This document shows, in pieces, positions 28,292 through 37,683 of a DNA stretch of 64,000 bases. The notes under the pieces were generated by a model, which was not told where the DNA came from, did no database searches, and worked only from the letters and a program-made list of their open reading frames with translations. The stretch is from Micromonospora echinospora (lineage in GTDB: Bacteria > Actinomycetota > Actinomycetes > Mycobacteriales > Micromonosporaceae): positions 3,534,001 through 3,598,000 of the forward strand of contig NZ_LT607413.1 in the NCBI RefSeq assembly GCF_900091495.1. Reading direction: 5' to 3'. Position 1 is the first letter of the stretch. Every line of letters begins with the position of its first letter. The translations under genes were made by a program, and so were the position numbers.

Positions 28292-29491
28292 ATGGCTTCG
28301 GTGATCGTCAGCGGCGCGCGGACCCCGATGGGCCGCCTGCTGGGCAACCTCAAGGACCTCTCCGCGACCCAGCTCGGCGGCGTGGCGATCAAGGCCGCCC
28401 TGGAGCGCGCCGGGGTGGCCCCGGAGCAGGTGCAGTACGTGATCATGGGCCAGGTGCTCCAGGCCGGCGCCGGCCAGATCCCCGCCCGGCAGGCGGCGGT
28501 CGAGGCGGGCATCCCGATGTCGGTGCCGGCCCTGACCATCAACAAGGTATGCCTCTCCGGCCTCGACGCGATCGCCCTGGCCGACCAGCTCATCCGGGCC
28601 GGCGAGTTCGACATCGTGGTCGCGGGCGGCATGGAGTCGATGACCAACGCCCCGCACCTGCTGCTCGGCCAGCGCGCCGGCTACAAGTACGGTGACGTGA
28701 CCATCAAGGACCACATGGCCCTGGACGGGCTGACCGACGCCTGGGACTGCTGCTCGATGGGCGAGTCCACCGAGCGGCACGGCGTGCGGCACGGCATCAC
28801 CCGCGAGGAGCAGGACGCCTTCGCCGCGGCCAGCCACACCCGGGCCGCCGCCGCGCAGAAGAACGGCCACTTCGCCGACGAGATCACGCCGGTGCTGATC
28901 CCGCAGCGCAAGGGCGACCCGTTGGTGATCAGCGAGGACGAGGGCATCCGGCCGGACACCACCGTCGAGTCGCTGGCCAAGCTCCGTCCGGCGTTCGCCA
29001 AGGACGGCACGATCACCGCGGGCAGCGCGTCGCCGATCTCCGACGGGGCCGCCGCCGTGGTGGTGATGAGCAAGGCGAAGGCCAAGGAGCTGGGTCTGAC
29101 CTGGCTGGCCGAGGTCGGCGCGCACGGCAACGTGGCCGGCCCGGACAACTCCCTGCACTCGCAGCCGTCGAACGCGATCGTGCACGCCCTGAAGAAGGGT
29201 GGGCTGAGCATCGAGGATCTCGACCTCATCGAGATCAACGAGGCGTTCGCCGCGGTCGGCATCCAGTCCACCCGCGATCTCGGCGTCGACCCGGCGATCG
29301 TCAACCCGAACGGTGGGGCGATCGCGCTCGGCCACCCGATCGGCATGTCCGGTGCCCGACTGGTGCTCACCCTCGCGCTGGAGCTGAAGCGGCGTGGCGG
29401 CGGGACCGGAGCGGCGGCGCTCTGCGGCGGTGGCGGCCAGGGCGACGCGCTGATCATCCACGTTCCCGGTGCCGGAGAGAACGCCCAGTGA
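28292..29491 (+). CDS. Acetyl-CoA acetyltransferase (thiolase II)
   Basis: 399 residues. Condenses two acetyl-CoA or cleaves acetoacetyl-CoA. Nucleophile Cys87 in [12 protein letters not shown], catalytic His348 in [16 protein letters not shown] and acid/base Cys378 in [12 protein letters not shown] are intact. The start ATG 28292 has GGAGG 7 nt upstream. Its stop overlaps the GTG of meaB (GTGA), so the two are coupled. Gene order mce-thiolase-meaB matches the Streptomyces locus from memory. The Met-rich [11 protein letters not shown] loop fits biosynthetic thiolases. Confidence 0.94.
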   Translation: MASVIVSGARTPMGRLLGNLKDLSATQLGGVAIKAALERAGVAPEQVQYVIMGQVLQAGAGQIPARQAAVEAGIPMSVPALTINKVCLSGLDAIALADQLIRAGEFDIVVAGGMESMTNAPHLLLGQRAGYKYGDVTIKDHMALDGLTDAWDCCSMGESTERHGVRHGITREEQDAFAAASHTRAAAAQKNGHFADEITPVLIPQRKGDPLVISEDEGIRPDTTVESLAKLRPAFAKDGTITAGSASPISDGAAAVVVMSKAKAKELGLTWLAEVGAHGNVAGPDNSLHSQPSNAIVHALKKGGLSIEDLDLIEINEAFAAVGIQSTRDLGVDPAIVNPNGGAIALGHPIGMSGARLVLTLALELKRRGGGTGAAALCGGGGQGDALIIHVPGAGENAQ

Positions 29492-30477
29492 GCGAGCCGG
29501 CCACCGCCGTCCCGTCGATCCGGCGCAGTCGGGACATACCGATGCTGGTGGAGCGGGCCCGGGCGGGTGACCCCCGTGCGGTGGCCCGGCTGATCACCCT
29601 GGTCGAGTCCGGCGACGAGGTGCTGCCGCAGGTCGCGGCGGCCCTCGCGCCGTACGCCGGGCAGGCCCAGGTGGTGGGGCTGACCGGTTCGCCCGGGGTG
29701 GGCAAGTCGACCACCACCAACGAACTGGTCCGGGCGCTGCGGGCCCGGGGGCACCGGGTCGGCGTGCTCGCCGTCGACCCGTCCAGCCCGTTCACCGGCG
29801 GGGCGATCCTCGGCGACCGGGTCCGGATGCAGGACCATGCCACCGACCCCGGCGTCTACATCCGGTCGATGTCCAGCCGGGGGCACCTCGGCGGGCTCTC
29901 GGCGGCCACCCCGCAGGCGGTCCGCGTGCTGGAGGGCGCGGGCTGTGACGTGGTGCTGGTGGAGACGGTCGGGGTCGGGCAGGCCGAGGTCGAGGTGGCC
30001 TCGCTCGCCGACACCACGCTGGTGCTGCTCGCCCCCGGCATGGGCGACGCGATCCAGGCGGTCAAGGCCGGCATCCTGGAGATCGCCGACGTCTTCGTGG
30101 TCAACAAAGCCGACCGGGACGGCGCCGACGCCACGGTCCGTGACATCCAGGGCATGATCGCGCTGGGCGAGCGTGGGCCGGGCGAGTGGCGGCCCCAGGT
30201 GGTGCGCGCGATCGCCGCGCGCGGCGAGGGGATCGACGACATCGCCGCCGCCATCGACAAGCACCGGGGCTGGCTGGTCGAGCACGACGAGCTGCGCCGC
30301 CGCCGTGAGGCGCGGGCCGCCGCCGAGATCGAGGCGATCGCGCTCGGCGTGCTCCGCGCCCGGATCGGTTCGCTGCGCGACGGTACGGAGCTGCCGACGC
30401 TCGCCGCCCGGGTGGCCGAGGGGGTGCTGGACCCGTACGCGGCGGCGGACGAGTTGCTGTCCCAGCTCGGCGCCTGA
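29488..30477 (+). CDS. meaB: MeaB/ArgK-type GTPase, chaperone of B12 acyl-CoA mutase
   Basis: 329 residues, GTG start overlapping the thiolase stop by 4 bp. G3E-family P-loop GTPase: Walker [10 protein letters not shown] at residues 67-75, [38 protein letters not shown] (switch/DxxG-like) and [11 protein letters not shown] (NKxD). MeaB gates cofactor loading and protects adenosylcobalamin mutases from inactivation. The natural partner in this window is the mutase large subunit encoded 576 bp downstream. Confidence 0.95.
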   Translation: MSEPATAVPSIRRSRDIPMLVERARAGDPRAVARLITLVESGDEVLPQVAAALAPYAGQAQVVGLTGSPGVGKSTTTNELVRALRARGHRVGVLAVDPSSPFTGGAILGDRVRMQDHATDPGVYIRSMSSRGHLGGLSAATPQAVRVLEGAGCDVVLVETVGVGQAEVEVASLADTTLVLLAPGMGDAIQAVKAGILEIADVFVVNKADRDGADATVRDIQGMIALGERGPGEWRPQVVRAIAARGEGIDDIAAAIDKHRGWLVEHDELRRRREARAAAEIEAIALGVLRARIGSLRDGTELPTLAARVAEGVLDPYAAADELLSQLGA

Positions 30478-30554
30478 GGGCCCACCGGGGACCCGTCCGG
30501 CCTAGTACGCTCGCACGGCCGGCGTGGGGCGGTACGAGTGTCTGTGGGGAGAGC

Positions 30555-30968
30555 ATGGCTGACGAGGCGACACAGGAGCTGACCGTGACGCCGGGCGCGG
30601 TGGCGGGTGGCACGACCGTCGTCTCCGACGAGGTGGTGGAGAAGATCGCGGTGGCCGCCGCGAAGTCCGTACCCGGGGTGACCGAGCTGGGCGGTGACGT
30701 GGCCCGGTTCTTCAACGCCGTGCTCGACCGGGTCGGTCTGGACCAGGTCGGCGACGCCCGGCGCGGCTGCTCCGCGCACGTCACCGACGGTGCGGCGGTG
30801 GTGAACCTGGTGATCGTGATCGACGCCGGCCGCCCGGTGCCGCAGGTGACCGACGGGGTCCGGGCCGCCGTCACCCAGGCTGTCGAGGCGTACGGGCTGC
30901 GGGTCGACGAGGTCAACATCCGGGTCGACGACGTGGCCCTGGGCGACCCTGCGACGCCGCCGGCCTGA
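30555..30968 (+). CDS. Asp23/Gls24 family envelope stress protein
   Basis: 137 residues. The family core is TTVVSDEVVEKIAVAAAKSV with PGVTELGGD, then GCSAHVTDGAAVVNLVIVID and VRAAVTQAVEAYGLRVDEVN. In Gram-positives these small proteins associate with the membrane through partners and respond to envelope stress; actinobacterial roles are unclear. GGGGAGAGC precedes the ATG. It sits between meaB and the mutase gene without obvious functional link. Confidence 0.85.
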   Translation: MADEATQELTVTPGAVAGGTTVVSDEVVEKIAVAAAKSVPGVTELGGDVARFFNAVLDRVGLDQVGDARRGCSAHVTDGAAVVNLVIVIDAGRPVPQVTDGVRAAVTQAVEAYGLRVDEVNIRVDDVALGDPATPPA

Positions 30969-30984
30969 CGGGGCGGGGCGACTT

Positions 30985-31016
30985 CCTTAGCCATCGTTCA
31001 GGATGGGCTCTACACT
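30985..31016 (+). promoter_or_regulatory. Mutase promoter with putative acyl-CoA regulon operator
   Basis: The operator CCTTAGCCATCGTTCAGG is at 30985-31002 and a -10 box TACACT at 31011-31016, so the palindrome overlies the -35 zone. Matches the sites at 10676, 19718 and 28241. The start codon lies 37 bp after the -10 box. Confidence 0.55.
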
Positions 31017-31053
31017 CGACGTGCAGTCGAGGACTCGAGGAGGAGCCCTGCGC

Positions 31054-32742
31054 ATGAACGCCGACGAGATCGCCGCCGGCCGGGCCCGCTGGCAGGCCCG
31101 GTACGACGCCGCGCGCAAGCGGGACGCGGACTTCACCACGCTCTCCGGGCTGGAGGTCGAGCCGGTGTACGGCCCGCCGGAGGGGGTCGCCCACCCGGGC
31201 TTCGAGCGCATCGGCTGGCCGGGGGAGTACCCGTACACCCGGGGCCTGTACCCGACCGGCTACCGGGGCCGCACCTGGACGATCCGGCAGTTCGCCGGCT
31301 TCGGCAACGCCCAGCAGACCAACGAGCGCTACAAGATGATCCTCGGCGCGGGTGGCGGCGGCCTCTCCGTGGCCTTCGACATGCCCACCCTGATGGGGCG
31401 GGACTCCGACGACCCGCAGTCGCTCGGCGAGGTCGGCCACTGCGGCGTCGCCATCGACAGCGCCGCCGACATGGAGGCGCTCTTCGACGGCATCGACCTG
31501 GCCGGGGTCACCACCAGCATGACCATCTCCGGCCCTGCCGTGCCGGTGTTCTGCATGTACCTGGTCGCCGCCGAGCGGCAGGGCGCCGACATCGGCAAGC
31601 TCGACGGCACGCTCCAGACCGACATCTTCAAGGAGTACATCGCGCAGAAGGAGTGGCTCTTCGACCCCGAGCCGCACCTGCGCCTGATCGGCGACCTGAT
31701 GGAGTACTGCGCCCGGGACATCCCGCGCTACAAGCCGCTGTCGGTCTCCGGTTACCACATCCGCGAGGCCGGCTCGACCGCCGCGCAGGAGCTGGCGTAC
31801 ACCCTCGCCGACGGGTTCGGTTACGTCGAGCTGGGCCTCTCCCGGGGCCTGGACGTCAACGTCTTCGCCCCCGGACTGAGCTTCTTCTTCGACTCGCACG
31901 TCGACTTCTTCGAGGAGATCGCCAAGTTCCGGGCCGCCCGCCGGATCTGGGCCCGTTGGCTGAAGGAGGTCTACGGCGCCACCAGCGAGAAGGCGATGTG
32001 GATGCGGTTCCACACCCAGACCGCCGGGGTGTCGCTGACCGCCCAGCAGCCGGTGAACAACGTGGTCCGTACGGCGGTGGAGGCCCTCGCGGCGGTGCTC
32101 GGCGGCACCAACTCGCTGCACACCAACGCCCTGGACGAGACCCTCGCGCTGCCCACCGACGAGTCGGCCGAGATCGCCCTGCGGACGCAGCAGGTGCTGA
32201 TGGAGGAGATCGGCGTCACCAACGTCGCCGACCCGCTCGGCGGCTCCTGGTACGTCGAGGCGCTGACCGACCGAATCGAGGCCGAGGCAGAGGAGATCTT
32301 CGCCCGGATCCGGCAGCTCGGCGGGGACGGCCCGCACGCCATCGGCCCGATGACCTCCGGCATCCTGCGGGGCATCGAGGACGGCTGGTTCACCGGGCAC
32401 ATCGCCGAGGCGGCCTTCGTCTACCAGCAGGCGCTAGAGAAGGGCGAGAAGAAGATCGTCGGCGTCAACTGCCACACCGGCACGGTCGCCAAGGACCTGG
32501 AGATCCTGCGTATCTCCCACGAGGTGGAGCTGGAGCAGCGCAAGCTGCTCGCCGAGCGCAAGGCCGGCCGGGACAACGACGCCGTCAAGAGCGCGATCGA
32601 GCGGATGGTGGCGGTCAGCCGTACCGACGAGAACATGATCCCGGCGATGCTCGACGCGGTCCGCGCCGAGGCCACGCTCGGCGAGATCTGCGACGCGCTG
32701 CGTGCCGAGTGGGGCGTCTACCGCGAGCCGGCCCGGTTCTGA
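31054..32742 (+). CDS. icmA: Isobutyryl-CoA mutase large subunit (IcmA-like)
   Basis: 562 residues from ATG 31054 (GAGGAGG upstream); only the substrate-binding barrel, without the C-terminal B12 domain, so a separate small subunit is needed and is not in the window. The residues that set substrate are those of isobutyryl-CoA mutase, not methylmalonyl-CoA mutase: Phe80 in WTIRQFAGF (Tyr in the latter) and Gln198 in [12 protein letters not shown] (Arg in the latter). The rest ([39 protein letters not shown]) is standard. It would interconvert isobutyryl- and butyryl-CoA, linking valine breakdown to polyketide precursors. The generic methylmalonyl-CoA mutase label would probably be wrong. Confidence 0.88.
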   Translation: MNADEIAAGRARWQARYDAARKRDADFTTLSGLEVEPVYGPPEGVAHPGFERIGWPGEYPYTRGLYPTGYRGRTWTIRQFAGFGNAQQTNERYKMILGAGGGGLSVAFDMPTLMGRDSDDPQSLGEVGHCGVAIDSAADMEALFDGIDLAGVTTSMTISGPAVPVFCMYLVAAERQGADIGKLDGTLQTDIFKEYIAQKEWLFDPEPHLRLIGDLMEYCARDIPRYKPLSVSGYHIREAGSTAAQELAYTLADGFGYVELGLSRGLDVNVFAPGLSFFFDSHVDFFEEIAKFRAARRIWARWLKEVYGATSEKAMWMRFHTQTAGVSLTAQQPVNNVVRTAVEALAAVLGGTNSLHTNALDETLALPTDESAEIALRTQQVLMEEIGVTNVADPLGGSWYVEALTDRIEAEAEEIFARIRQLGGDGPHAIGPMTSGILRGIEDGWFTGHIAEAAFVYQQALEKGEKKIVGVNCHTGTVAKDLEILRISHEVELEQRKLLAERKAGRDNDAVKSAIERMVAVSRTDENMIPAMLDAVRAEATLGEICDALRAEWGVYREPARF

Positions 32743-32750
32743 ATCCCGGC

Positions 32751-32790
32751 GCGGGCGGTGCGGGGCCGGTGGAGTCCCCGCACCGCCCGC
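32751..32790 (+). terminator. Hairpin after the mutase gene
   Basis: Perfect 15-bp arms GCGGGCGGTGCGGGG and CCCCGCACCGCCCGC around a 10-nt loop, 8 bp after the stop. Confidence 0.8.
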
Positions 32791-32867
32791 GACCAGCCGT
32801 GGAAGTCACATGTGTCGGCACGTCGGCTGATCTGTTCCGGACCGGGTACGTGCGAGACTAGATAACC

Positions 32868-33785
32868 ATGAGCGACCCACGGATCACCTCGTCGATCTTC
32901 ACCCGTGGCGCGGTCGACCTCAGCGCGCTGCGCCCGTCCGCCCCTGCCCGTCCCGCCGCCCCCGCCCAGGGCGGTCCGCCCGCCGGCGTGCCGGGCGGTG
33001 CCACACCGGGCGCCGGGGTCGCGGTGATCGACGTTACCGAGGCCACCTTCCAGTCCGAGGTGCTGGAACGGTCCCTCAGCACGCCGGTCGTGGTCGACTT
33101 CTGGGCCGAGTGGTGCGAGCCCTGCAAGCAGCTCTCCCCGGTGCTGGAGAAGCTCGCCGCCGAGGGCGGGGGCGCGTGGGTGCTCGCCAAGGTCGACGTC
33201 GAGGCCAATCCCCGCCTGGCCCAGATGTTCCGGGTGCAGGGCATCCCGATGGTCTTCGCGGTCGTCGGCGGACAGCCGATCGACGCCTTCTCCGGCGTGG
33301 TGCCGGAGGCGCAGCTGCGGCAGTGGATCCAGGCCGTGCTCAAGGCCGCCGGCGTCACCGTCGAGCCGGCGGGCGACCCCCGCCTCGACGAGGCCGACGA
33401 CGCGCTGATGGTCGGCGACCTCGACGCGGCCGAGGCGGCGTACCGGAAGATCCTGGCCGAGACCCCGGCGGACGCCGCGGCCGAGGCGGGGCTGGCCCAG
33501 GTGGGGCTGGTCCGTCGGGTCGGCGCGGCCGACCCGGTCGCCGTGTTCGCCGCCGCCGAGGCCAACCACGACGACGTGGACGCGCAACTTCTCGCCGCCG
33601 ACGTCGAGGTGCTCAGCGGTCAGGCCGAGGCGGCGTACGCTCGGCTGGTCGCCCTGGTCAAGCGGTCGGCCGGCGACGACCGGGAGAAGGCCCGCCAGCA
33701 CCTGGTCTCGCTGTTCACCGTCGCCGGCCCGGACGACCCCGCGGTCGCCAAGGCCCGCCGAGCCCTGGCGAGCGCCCTGTTCTGA
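32868..33785 (+). CDS. YbbN-like thioredoxin with TPR-type C-terminus (co-chaperone)
   Basis: 305 residues. A disordered Pro/Ala-rich N-terminus (about residues 20-50) precedes a thioredoxin domain with [20 protein letters not shown], active-site Cys83 and Cys86, then the cis-Pro loop [10 protein letters not shown]. The last 120 residues are helical repeats ([33 protein letters not shown]), as in CnoX/YbbN, which holds and protects oxidised clients for chaperonins. The WCEPC sequence differs from classic WCGPC. TAGATA directly before the ATG suggests a short or absent leader. Confidence 0.88.
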   Translation: MSDPRITSSIFTRGAVDLSALRPSAPARPAAPAQGGPPAGVPGGATPGAGVAVIDVTEATFQSEVLERSLSTPVVVDFWAEWCEPCKQLSPVLEKLAAEGGGAWVLAKVDVEANPRLAQMFRVQGIPMVFAVVGGQPIDAFSGVVPEAQLRQWIQAVLKAAGVTVEPAGDPRLDEADDALMVGDLDAAEAAYRKILAETPADAAAEAGLAQVGLVRRVGAADPVAVFAAAEANHDDVDAQLLAADVEVLSGQAEAAYARLVALVKRSAGDDREKARQHLVSLFTVAGPDDPAVAKARRALASALF

Positions 33786-33802
33786 CCACCCCCCACGCCA
33801 GC

Positions 33803-33826
33803 GCGGGCCGGCGGTGGCCGGCCCGC
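33803..33826 (+). terminator. Hairpin after the YbbN-like gene
   Basis: GCGGGCCGGC and GCCGGCCCGC, perfect 10-bp stem with loop GGTG, 18 bp after the stop. Confidence 0.6.
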
Positions 33827-33851
33827 CCGACCCTCACGAGGACGGGAGCCC

Positions 33852-34952
33852 ATGATGCGCCGAATCGCCGTCCTCGACGCGCCGACGAATCTCGGCCTGC
33901 GCCCACCCACGCTCACCAGCGTGCCGGGCTGCGCCAAGGCGCCGGGGGCGTTGCGCGACCACGGGCTCCTCGCCCGGCTGCGGGCCCGGGACGCCGGCTG
34001 CCTGACCCCACCCCGGTACGACCCGAGCGACTGGCGTCCCGGCGACGGCGTCTGCCACTCGTTCGAGATCGCGGATTACTCGGTGGCGCTGGCCGGGCGG
34101 ATCGGGGACATCATCGACCGGGGTGAGTTCCCGGTGGTGCTCGGCGGGGACTGCTCGGTCCTGCTCGGCTCCGCCCTGGCCATGCACCGCCTCGGCGAGT
34201 CGGTCGGCGGCCGGATCGGTCTGGTCTTCGTCGACGGGCACTCCGACTTCCGCCACCCCGGCAACGCCTCCTACGTGGGGGCCGCCGCCGGGGAGGACCT
34301 CGCCCTGGTGACCGGGCGGGGGCAGGCCGACCTGGCCGCGATCGAGGGCCGCCGGCCGTACTTCCGGGACGTCGACGTGGTGGTGCTCGGCATCCGGGCC
34401 CAGGACGAGTACCGTCTCGACCTCCAGGCGGCCGGCATCGTCACCCGGCCGGTGCCGGCGCTGCGGGCCGAGGGGGCGGCCCGGACCGCGCAGTGGGCTC
34501 ACGAGCAGCTCGCCGACTGCGCCGGCTACTGGCTGCACGTCGACGTGGACGTGCTCGACCCGGCGGTGATGCCGGCGGTGGACGCCCCCGACCCGGGTGG
34601 CATCGCCTTCGCCGAGCTGGAGATCCTCATCGCCGGGCTGGTCGACACCCCGCACTGCCTCGGCGTCGAACTCACCGTCTTCGACCCCGACTACGACCCG
34701 GACGGCGCGTACGCCGCCGAGATCGTCAACACCTTGGTCGCCGGGCTGGCCCCGGTCACCGCCCCGGGCGCGGTCCCGCCCAAGCTGCTGCCGCCCCGGC
34801 CCGTCCCGCCGCCCCGGTCGGCCGTCCCCGCGCTCACCGAGGCTGCCCCCGAGCAGTCGCTGTCATCCGTCGCCGACCCGGCGGCTGCCGGCGTCCCGGG
34901 CCGGTCGTTTCCCGGGGACGCCGAGGACCTGGGTCCGGCCGCCGCCGGCTGA
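33852..34952 (+). CDS. Arginase/agmatinase/formiminoglutamase family hydrolase
   Basis: 366 residues. Binuclear-Mn ureohydrolase motifs are present: VVLGGDCSVLLGSALAM (usual GGDHS, here Cys), VFVDGHSDFRHPGNAS (DxHxD-like, with Gly for the usual Ala) and HVDVDVLDPAVMPAVDAPDP. Because the first metal-ligand His is replaced by Cys, activity on arginine is doubtful; a related set of actinobacterial proteins shares this form. The last 60 residues are Pro/Ala-rich and outside the fold. GGGAG precedes the tandem ATG pair. It stands alone; no arginine pathway genes are near. Confidence 0.8.
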   Translation: MMRRIAVLDAPTNLGLRPPTLTSVPGCAKAPGALRDHGLLARLRARDAGCLTPPRYDPSDWRPGDGVCHSFEIADYSVALAGRIGDIIDRGEFPVVLGGDCSVLLGSALAMHRLGESVGGRIGLVFVDGHSDFRHPGNASYVGAAAGEDLALVTGRGQADLAAIEGRRPYFRDVDVVVLGIRAQDEYRLDLQAAGIVTRPVPALRAEGAARTAQWAHEQLADCAGYWLHVDVDVLDPAVMPAVDAPDPGGIAFAELEILIAGLVDTPHCLGVELTVFDPDYDPDGAYAAEIVNTLVAGLAPVTAPGAVPPKLLPPRPVPPPRSAVPALTEAAPEQSLSSVADPAAAGVPGRSFPGDAEDLGPAAAG

Positions 34953-35133
34953 CTCACGGCCGACCGCCCGGCCTCGCACCGGGTCGAGGAGCGCGACGTG
35001 GCGCCGGTCCGAGGAGCGACGGCGAGGCGGGTCAGGGGCGCGGTGGCGAGGTCCATGGCGACCGCGCCGACCTTGTGTCGCGTGGCGGCCGGTGGCACAG
35101 GGCCGAGAAGGTGGGACGGTTCCTACCTGGACG

Positions 35134-35241
35134 CTGTAGAGCTGCCCCGTCTGTGCGCCCAGCCCCGAAGGCATCATCCTGGTGGACCGCCAGCGCGCGA
35201 GATCGCGTCGGCCTGCCCCGCCGGTGCGGGCAGCTCTACAG
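35134..35241. repeat. Long-spaced inverted repeat in the 500-bp gap (34953-35452)
   Basis: CTGTAGAGCTGCCC (35134-35147) and GGGCAGCTCTACAG (35228-35241), perfect 14-bp arms 80 bp apart. No coding sequence is convincing inside. It could be a small non-autonomous element or a structured RNA. It lies next to copy 3 of the palindromic repeat; nothing else is evident in this gap. Confidence 0.65.
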
Positions 35242-35264
35242 GCTCCGCACGTCACACCTCTGCC

Positions 35265-35330
35265 GAGGTGGTTGCAGGGGACCCCTGCTACGCAGAAAGC
35301 GGTAACAAGGGGCCCCTGCTACCACCGAGT
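35265..35330. repeat. Dispersed palindromic repeat, copy 3
   Basis: Arms GGTTGCAGGGGACCCCT (35270-35286) and AGGGGCCCCTGCTACC (35308-35323), loop with GAAAGCGGTAAC. It lies between the converging arginase-family and penicillin-binding protein genes. Confidence 0.85.
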
Positions 35331-35452
35331 GGCCTCCCGGACACAAGCTGCCGTCGACCAAGGCGCTCGCCGAGATGTACGAGGTGGGAAGCCGGCGGTG
35401 GACAGCGCGGGATCGGCGGAACAGGGTGGATCATGCGGGCGTGGACCGCAGG

Positions 35453-37408
35453 TCAGGCGAGGGCGCGCAGGAAACGGGCGGTGATCGGGACGGCCGACTC
35501 GGTGCTGGAGCCGCCCTTCTCGACGAAGACGGCGACGGCGACGTCGCCCTGCCAGCCGACGAACCAGGAGTGCGTGTTCGCCGGGTTGTCGTCGTACTCG
35601 GCGGTGCCGGTCTTGCCGTGCACGGGTTTGCCGGGGACGCCGCGCAGGACGGTGGCGGTGCCCTTGGTGACCACCTCGCGCATCATCGTGCGCAGCGGCT
35701 CGACATGTTCGGGCGTGAGCTGCGGACCGGCCGGCGCGGGCTGTCCGGGGGCCGGGTCGAGCAGCAGTTTCGGCTGTTCCCAGCGGCCCCGGGCGACGGC
35801 GGCGGTGGCGGCGGCCATGGCGACCGGGCTGACCAGGGTGGTGCCCTGACCGAACGCGGCGGCGGCCAGCTCGGCGGGGGAGCCGCCGGTGGAGACCTTG
35901 CCGGTGAAGGCGTCCACGCCGAGGTTCCAGGTGGCCTCCAGGCCGAGCGCCCGGCCGGTGTCGGCGAGGCCGGCGTCGCCGAGTTTCGGGGCGAGCGCGG
36001 CGAAGGCGGTGTTGCAGGACTTCGCGAAGTTGGTCCGGAAGGGCACCGGGCCCAGGGCGAAGTTGTCCGAGTTCTTGAAGGACCGGCCGTCGACGGTGAA
36101 CGTCTTCGGACAGTCGACGGTGCCGTCCAGGGTCACCGCGCCCCGGTCGAGCAGGCCGAGCGTGCTGACCATCTTGAAGGTCGAGCCGGGCGGCACCTGG
36201 GCGGTGAACGCGAGGTTCTCCCCGGCCGCTCCGGGGCCGTTCGCCACGGCGAGCAGCGCGCCGTCGCTGATCCGGATCGCGACCAGGGCGGAACGGCGTC
36301 GTTCGCTCCGCAGGGCGGCGTCCGCCGCGTTCTGCACCGCCGGGTCGAGGGTGGTCTGCACGGTCTGGCCGGGCTGCGGGTCCTTCCGGAACACCTCGGT
36401 GCCCGTCGGCGCCCAGGTGCCCTCCGGCCCCAGGCGTTCGGTGACCACGCTGATCCCGGGAGCACCGCGCAGCCGCTCGTCGTACCGGCCCTGGAGGCCG
36501 CCGTGGCCGACCTGGTCGCCGTCGGCGTACACGTCGGGCTTGGCGGTGAGGTCCTCGGCGGTGGCCGGGTCGACCGAGCCGAGCAGGGCTCGGGCGAACT
36601 CCCGGGTGGGCGCCAGCTCCAGCTTCTCGCTGCGGAACTTCGTGCCGGGCAGGTCGTAGACGCGGTCCCGGATCTGCCGGTACGCCTCGTCCCGCAGGGT
36701 GACCACCTCGACGAAGGCGTCCGGTCTGGCGTCCGAAAGCCGTTTCGGCAGGTCGGACAGGTCGACCGGCGGGGTGATCGCCGGGCGTACCGCCCGGAAC
36801 GCGGCGTCCAGCCGGCGGGCCAGCCCGGCCGCGTCGGTGACCTCGCTCGGCTGCACCCCGACCCGGACCACGGGGCGGGGCGCGACGATCGGCGCGCCGG
36901 TGCCGTCGAGGACCCCGGCGCGGGGCGCGGCGACCCGGCGTACGGCCAGCCGGTCCCCGCGCAGCAGCGCCTCCTGGACCAGGGCGGGCTCCCAGATCAC
37001 CTGCCACGCGCCGTCCCCGGTGCGGGCCAGTCGGATCGGGCGCTCGTAGCGCCACCGGGTGTCGCCGGGCAGCGTCCACTCCACGCTGATCCGTCCCTCG
37101 GCGGAGTCCCGGGTGATCGTGGGTTCCCCGGACCGGCGCAGGGTCGGTGGCTGGTCGGCCAGTTCGCCGGAGAGTGTCCGGATCTCCTCGGTCACCCGCT
37201 CCGCCGGCACCCGCGCCCCGGTCGGGTCGCGGAACCCGACCGCGTGGAGGTCGCCGGAACGCCAGCCGGCGAGGAAGGCGTCGACGCTCTTCTCCGGTCC
37301 GTCGCCGCCGGAACACCCCACCAGCGTGGTGGCGGTGACGACCACCGCGAAAAGGGCGTTACGGATACGGCGGGTACGCCGGTGACGGGGCGGGTAGGAC
37401 AGGGGCAT
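35453..37408 (-). CDS. Penicillin-binding lipoprotein (class B transpeptidase with NTF2-like N-domain)
   Basis: 651 residues from ATG 37408 (GGAGGG upstream). A lipobox LVGC puts the lipidated Cys at residue 32. Residues about 40-150 form an NTF2-like MecA-N domain, followed by the PBP dimerisation domain and the transpeptidase with Ser409 in STFK, Ser464 in SCN and Lys599 in KTGTAEYDD. This plan is that of M. tuberculosis Rv2864c and the staphylococcal PBP2a group. It makes peptidoglycan cross-links outside the membrane. Active-site motifs are all intact. Single gene, transcribed toward the palindromic repeat. Confidence 0.93.
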   Translation of the reverse strand: MPLSYPPRHRRTRRIRNALFAVVVTATTLVGCSGGDGPEKSVDAFLAGWRSGDLHAVGFRDPTGARVPAERVTEEIRTLSGELADQPPTLRRSGEPTITRDSAEGRISVEWTLPGDTRWRYERPIRLARTGDGAWQVIWEPALVQEALLRGDRLAVRRVAAPRAGVLDGTGAPIVAPRPVVRVGVQPSEVTDAAGLARRLDAAFRAVRPAITPPVDLSDLPKRLSDARPDAFVEVVTLRDEAYRQIRDRVYDLPGTKFRSEKLELAPTREFARALLGSVDPATAEDLTAKPDVYADGDQVGHGGLQGRYDERLRGAPGISVVTERLGPEGTWAPTGTEVFRKDPQPGQTVQTTLDPAVQNAADAALRSERRRSALVAIRISDGALLAVANGPGAAGENLAFTAQVPPGSTFKMVSTLGLLDRGAVTLDGTVDCPKTFTVDGRSFKNSDNFALGPVPFRTNFAKSCNTAFAALAPKLGDAGLADTGRALGLEATWNLGVDAFTGKVSTGGSPAELAAAAFGQGTTLVSPVAMAAATAAVARGRWEQPKLLLDPAPGQPAPAGPQLTPEHVEPLRTMMREVVTKGTATVLRGVPGKPVHGKTGTAEYDDNPANTHSWFVGWQGDVAVAVFVEKGGSSTESAVPITARFLRALA

Positions 37409-37683
37409 GGACCCTCCGATCTCGGCCTGACCTGCACGGTAGTACGCGGACCGTCCACCTGTGGTCCCGCGCCCGGCCCACGAAGTCGGACGCGGGGTGG
37501 TGTGATGAACATCGCCTGTCGGGGTACTCCTGCCCCGGCCACCTCGAACCCGCAACGGGTGGATGGGCGACAGTCCCGAACCGGAAGTCCAGCCAGTGGT
37601 CCGCCGAGGAGCAACGTGATCGACAGGGCCTAGGCTGGACGGTGAGTGACCCACAACGCGGTGGGTCGAGGGGAGTGGCACCG

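Noticed and set aside
31054-32742. Methylmalonyl-CoA mutase
   Set aside because: Phe80 and Gln198 are the isobutyryl-CoA mutase residues; the mce and meaB neighbours alone do not decide the substrate.
35134-35330. Insertion sequence
   Set aside because: Inverted repeats are present but there is no transposase or room for one, and no obvious target duplication.
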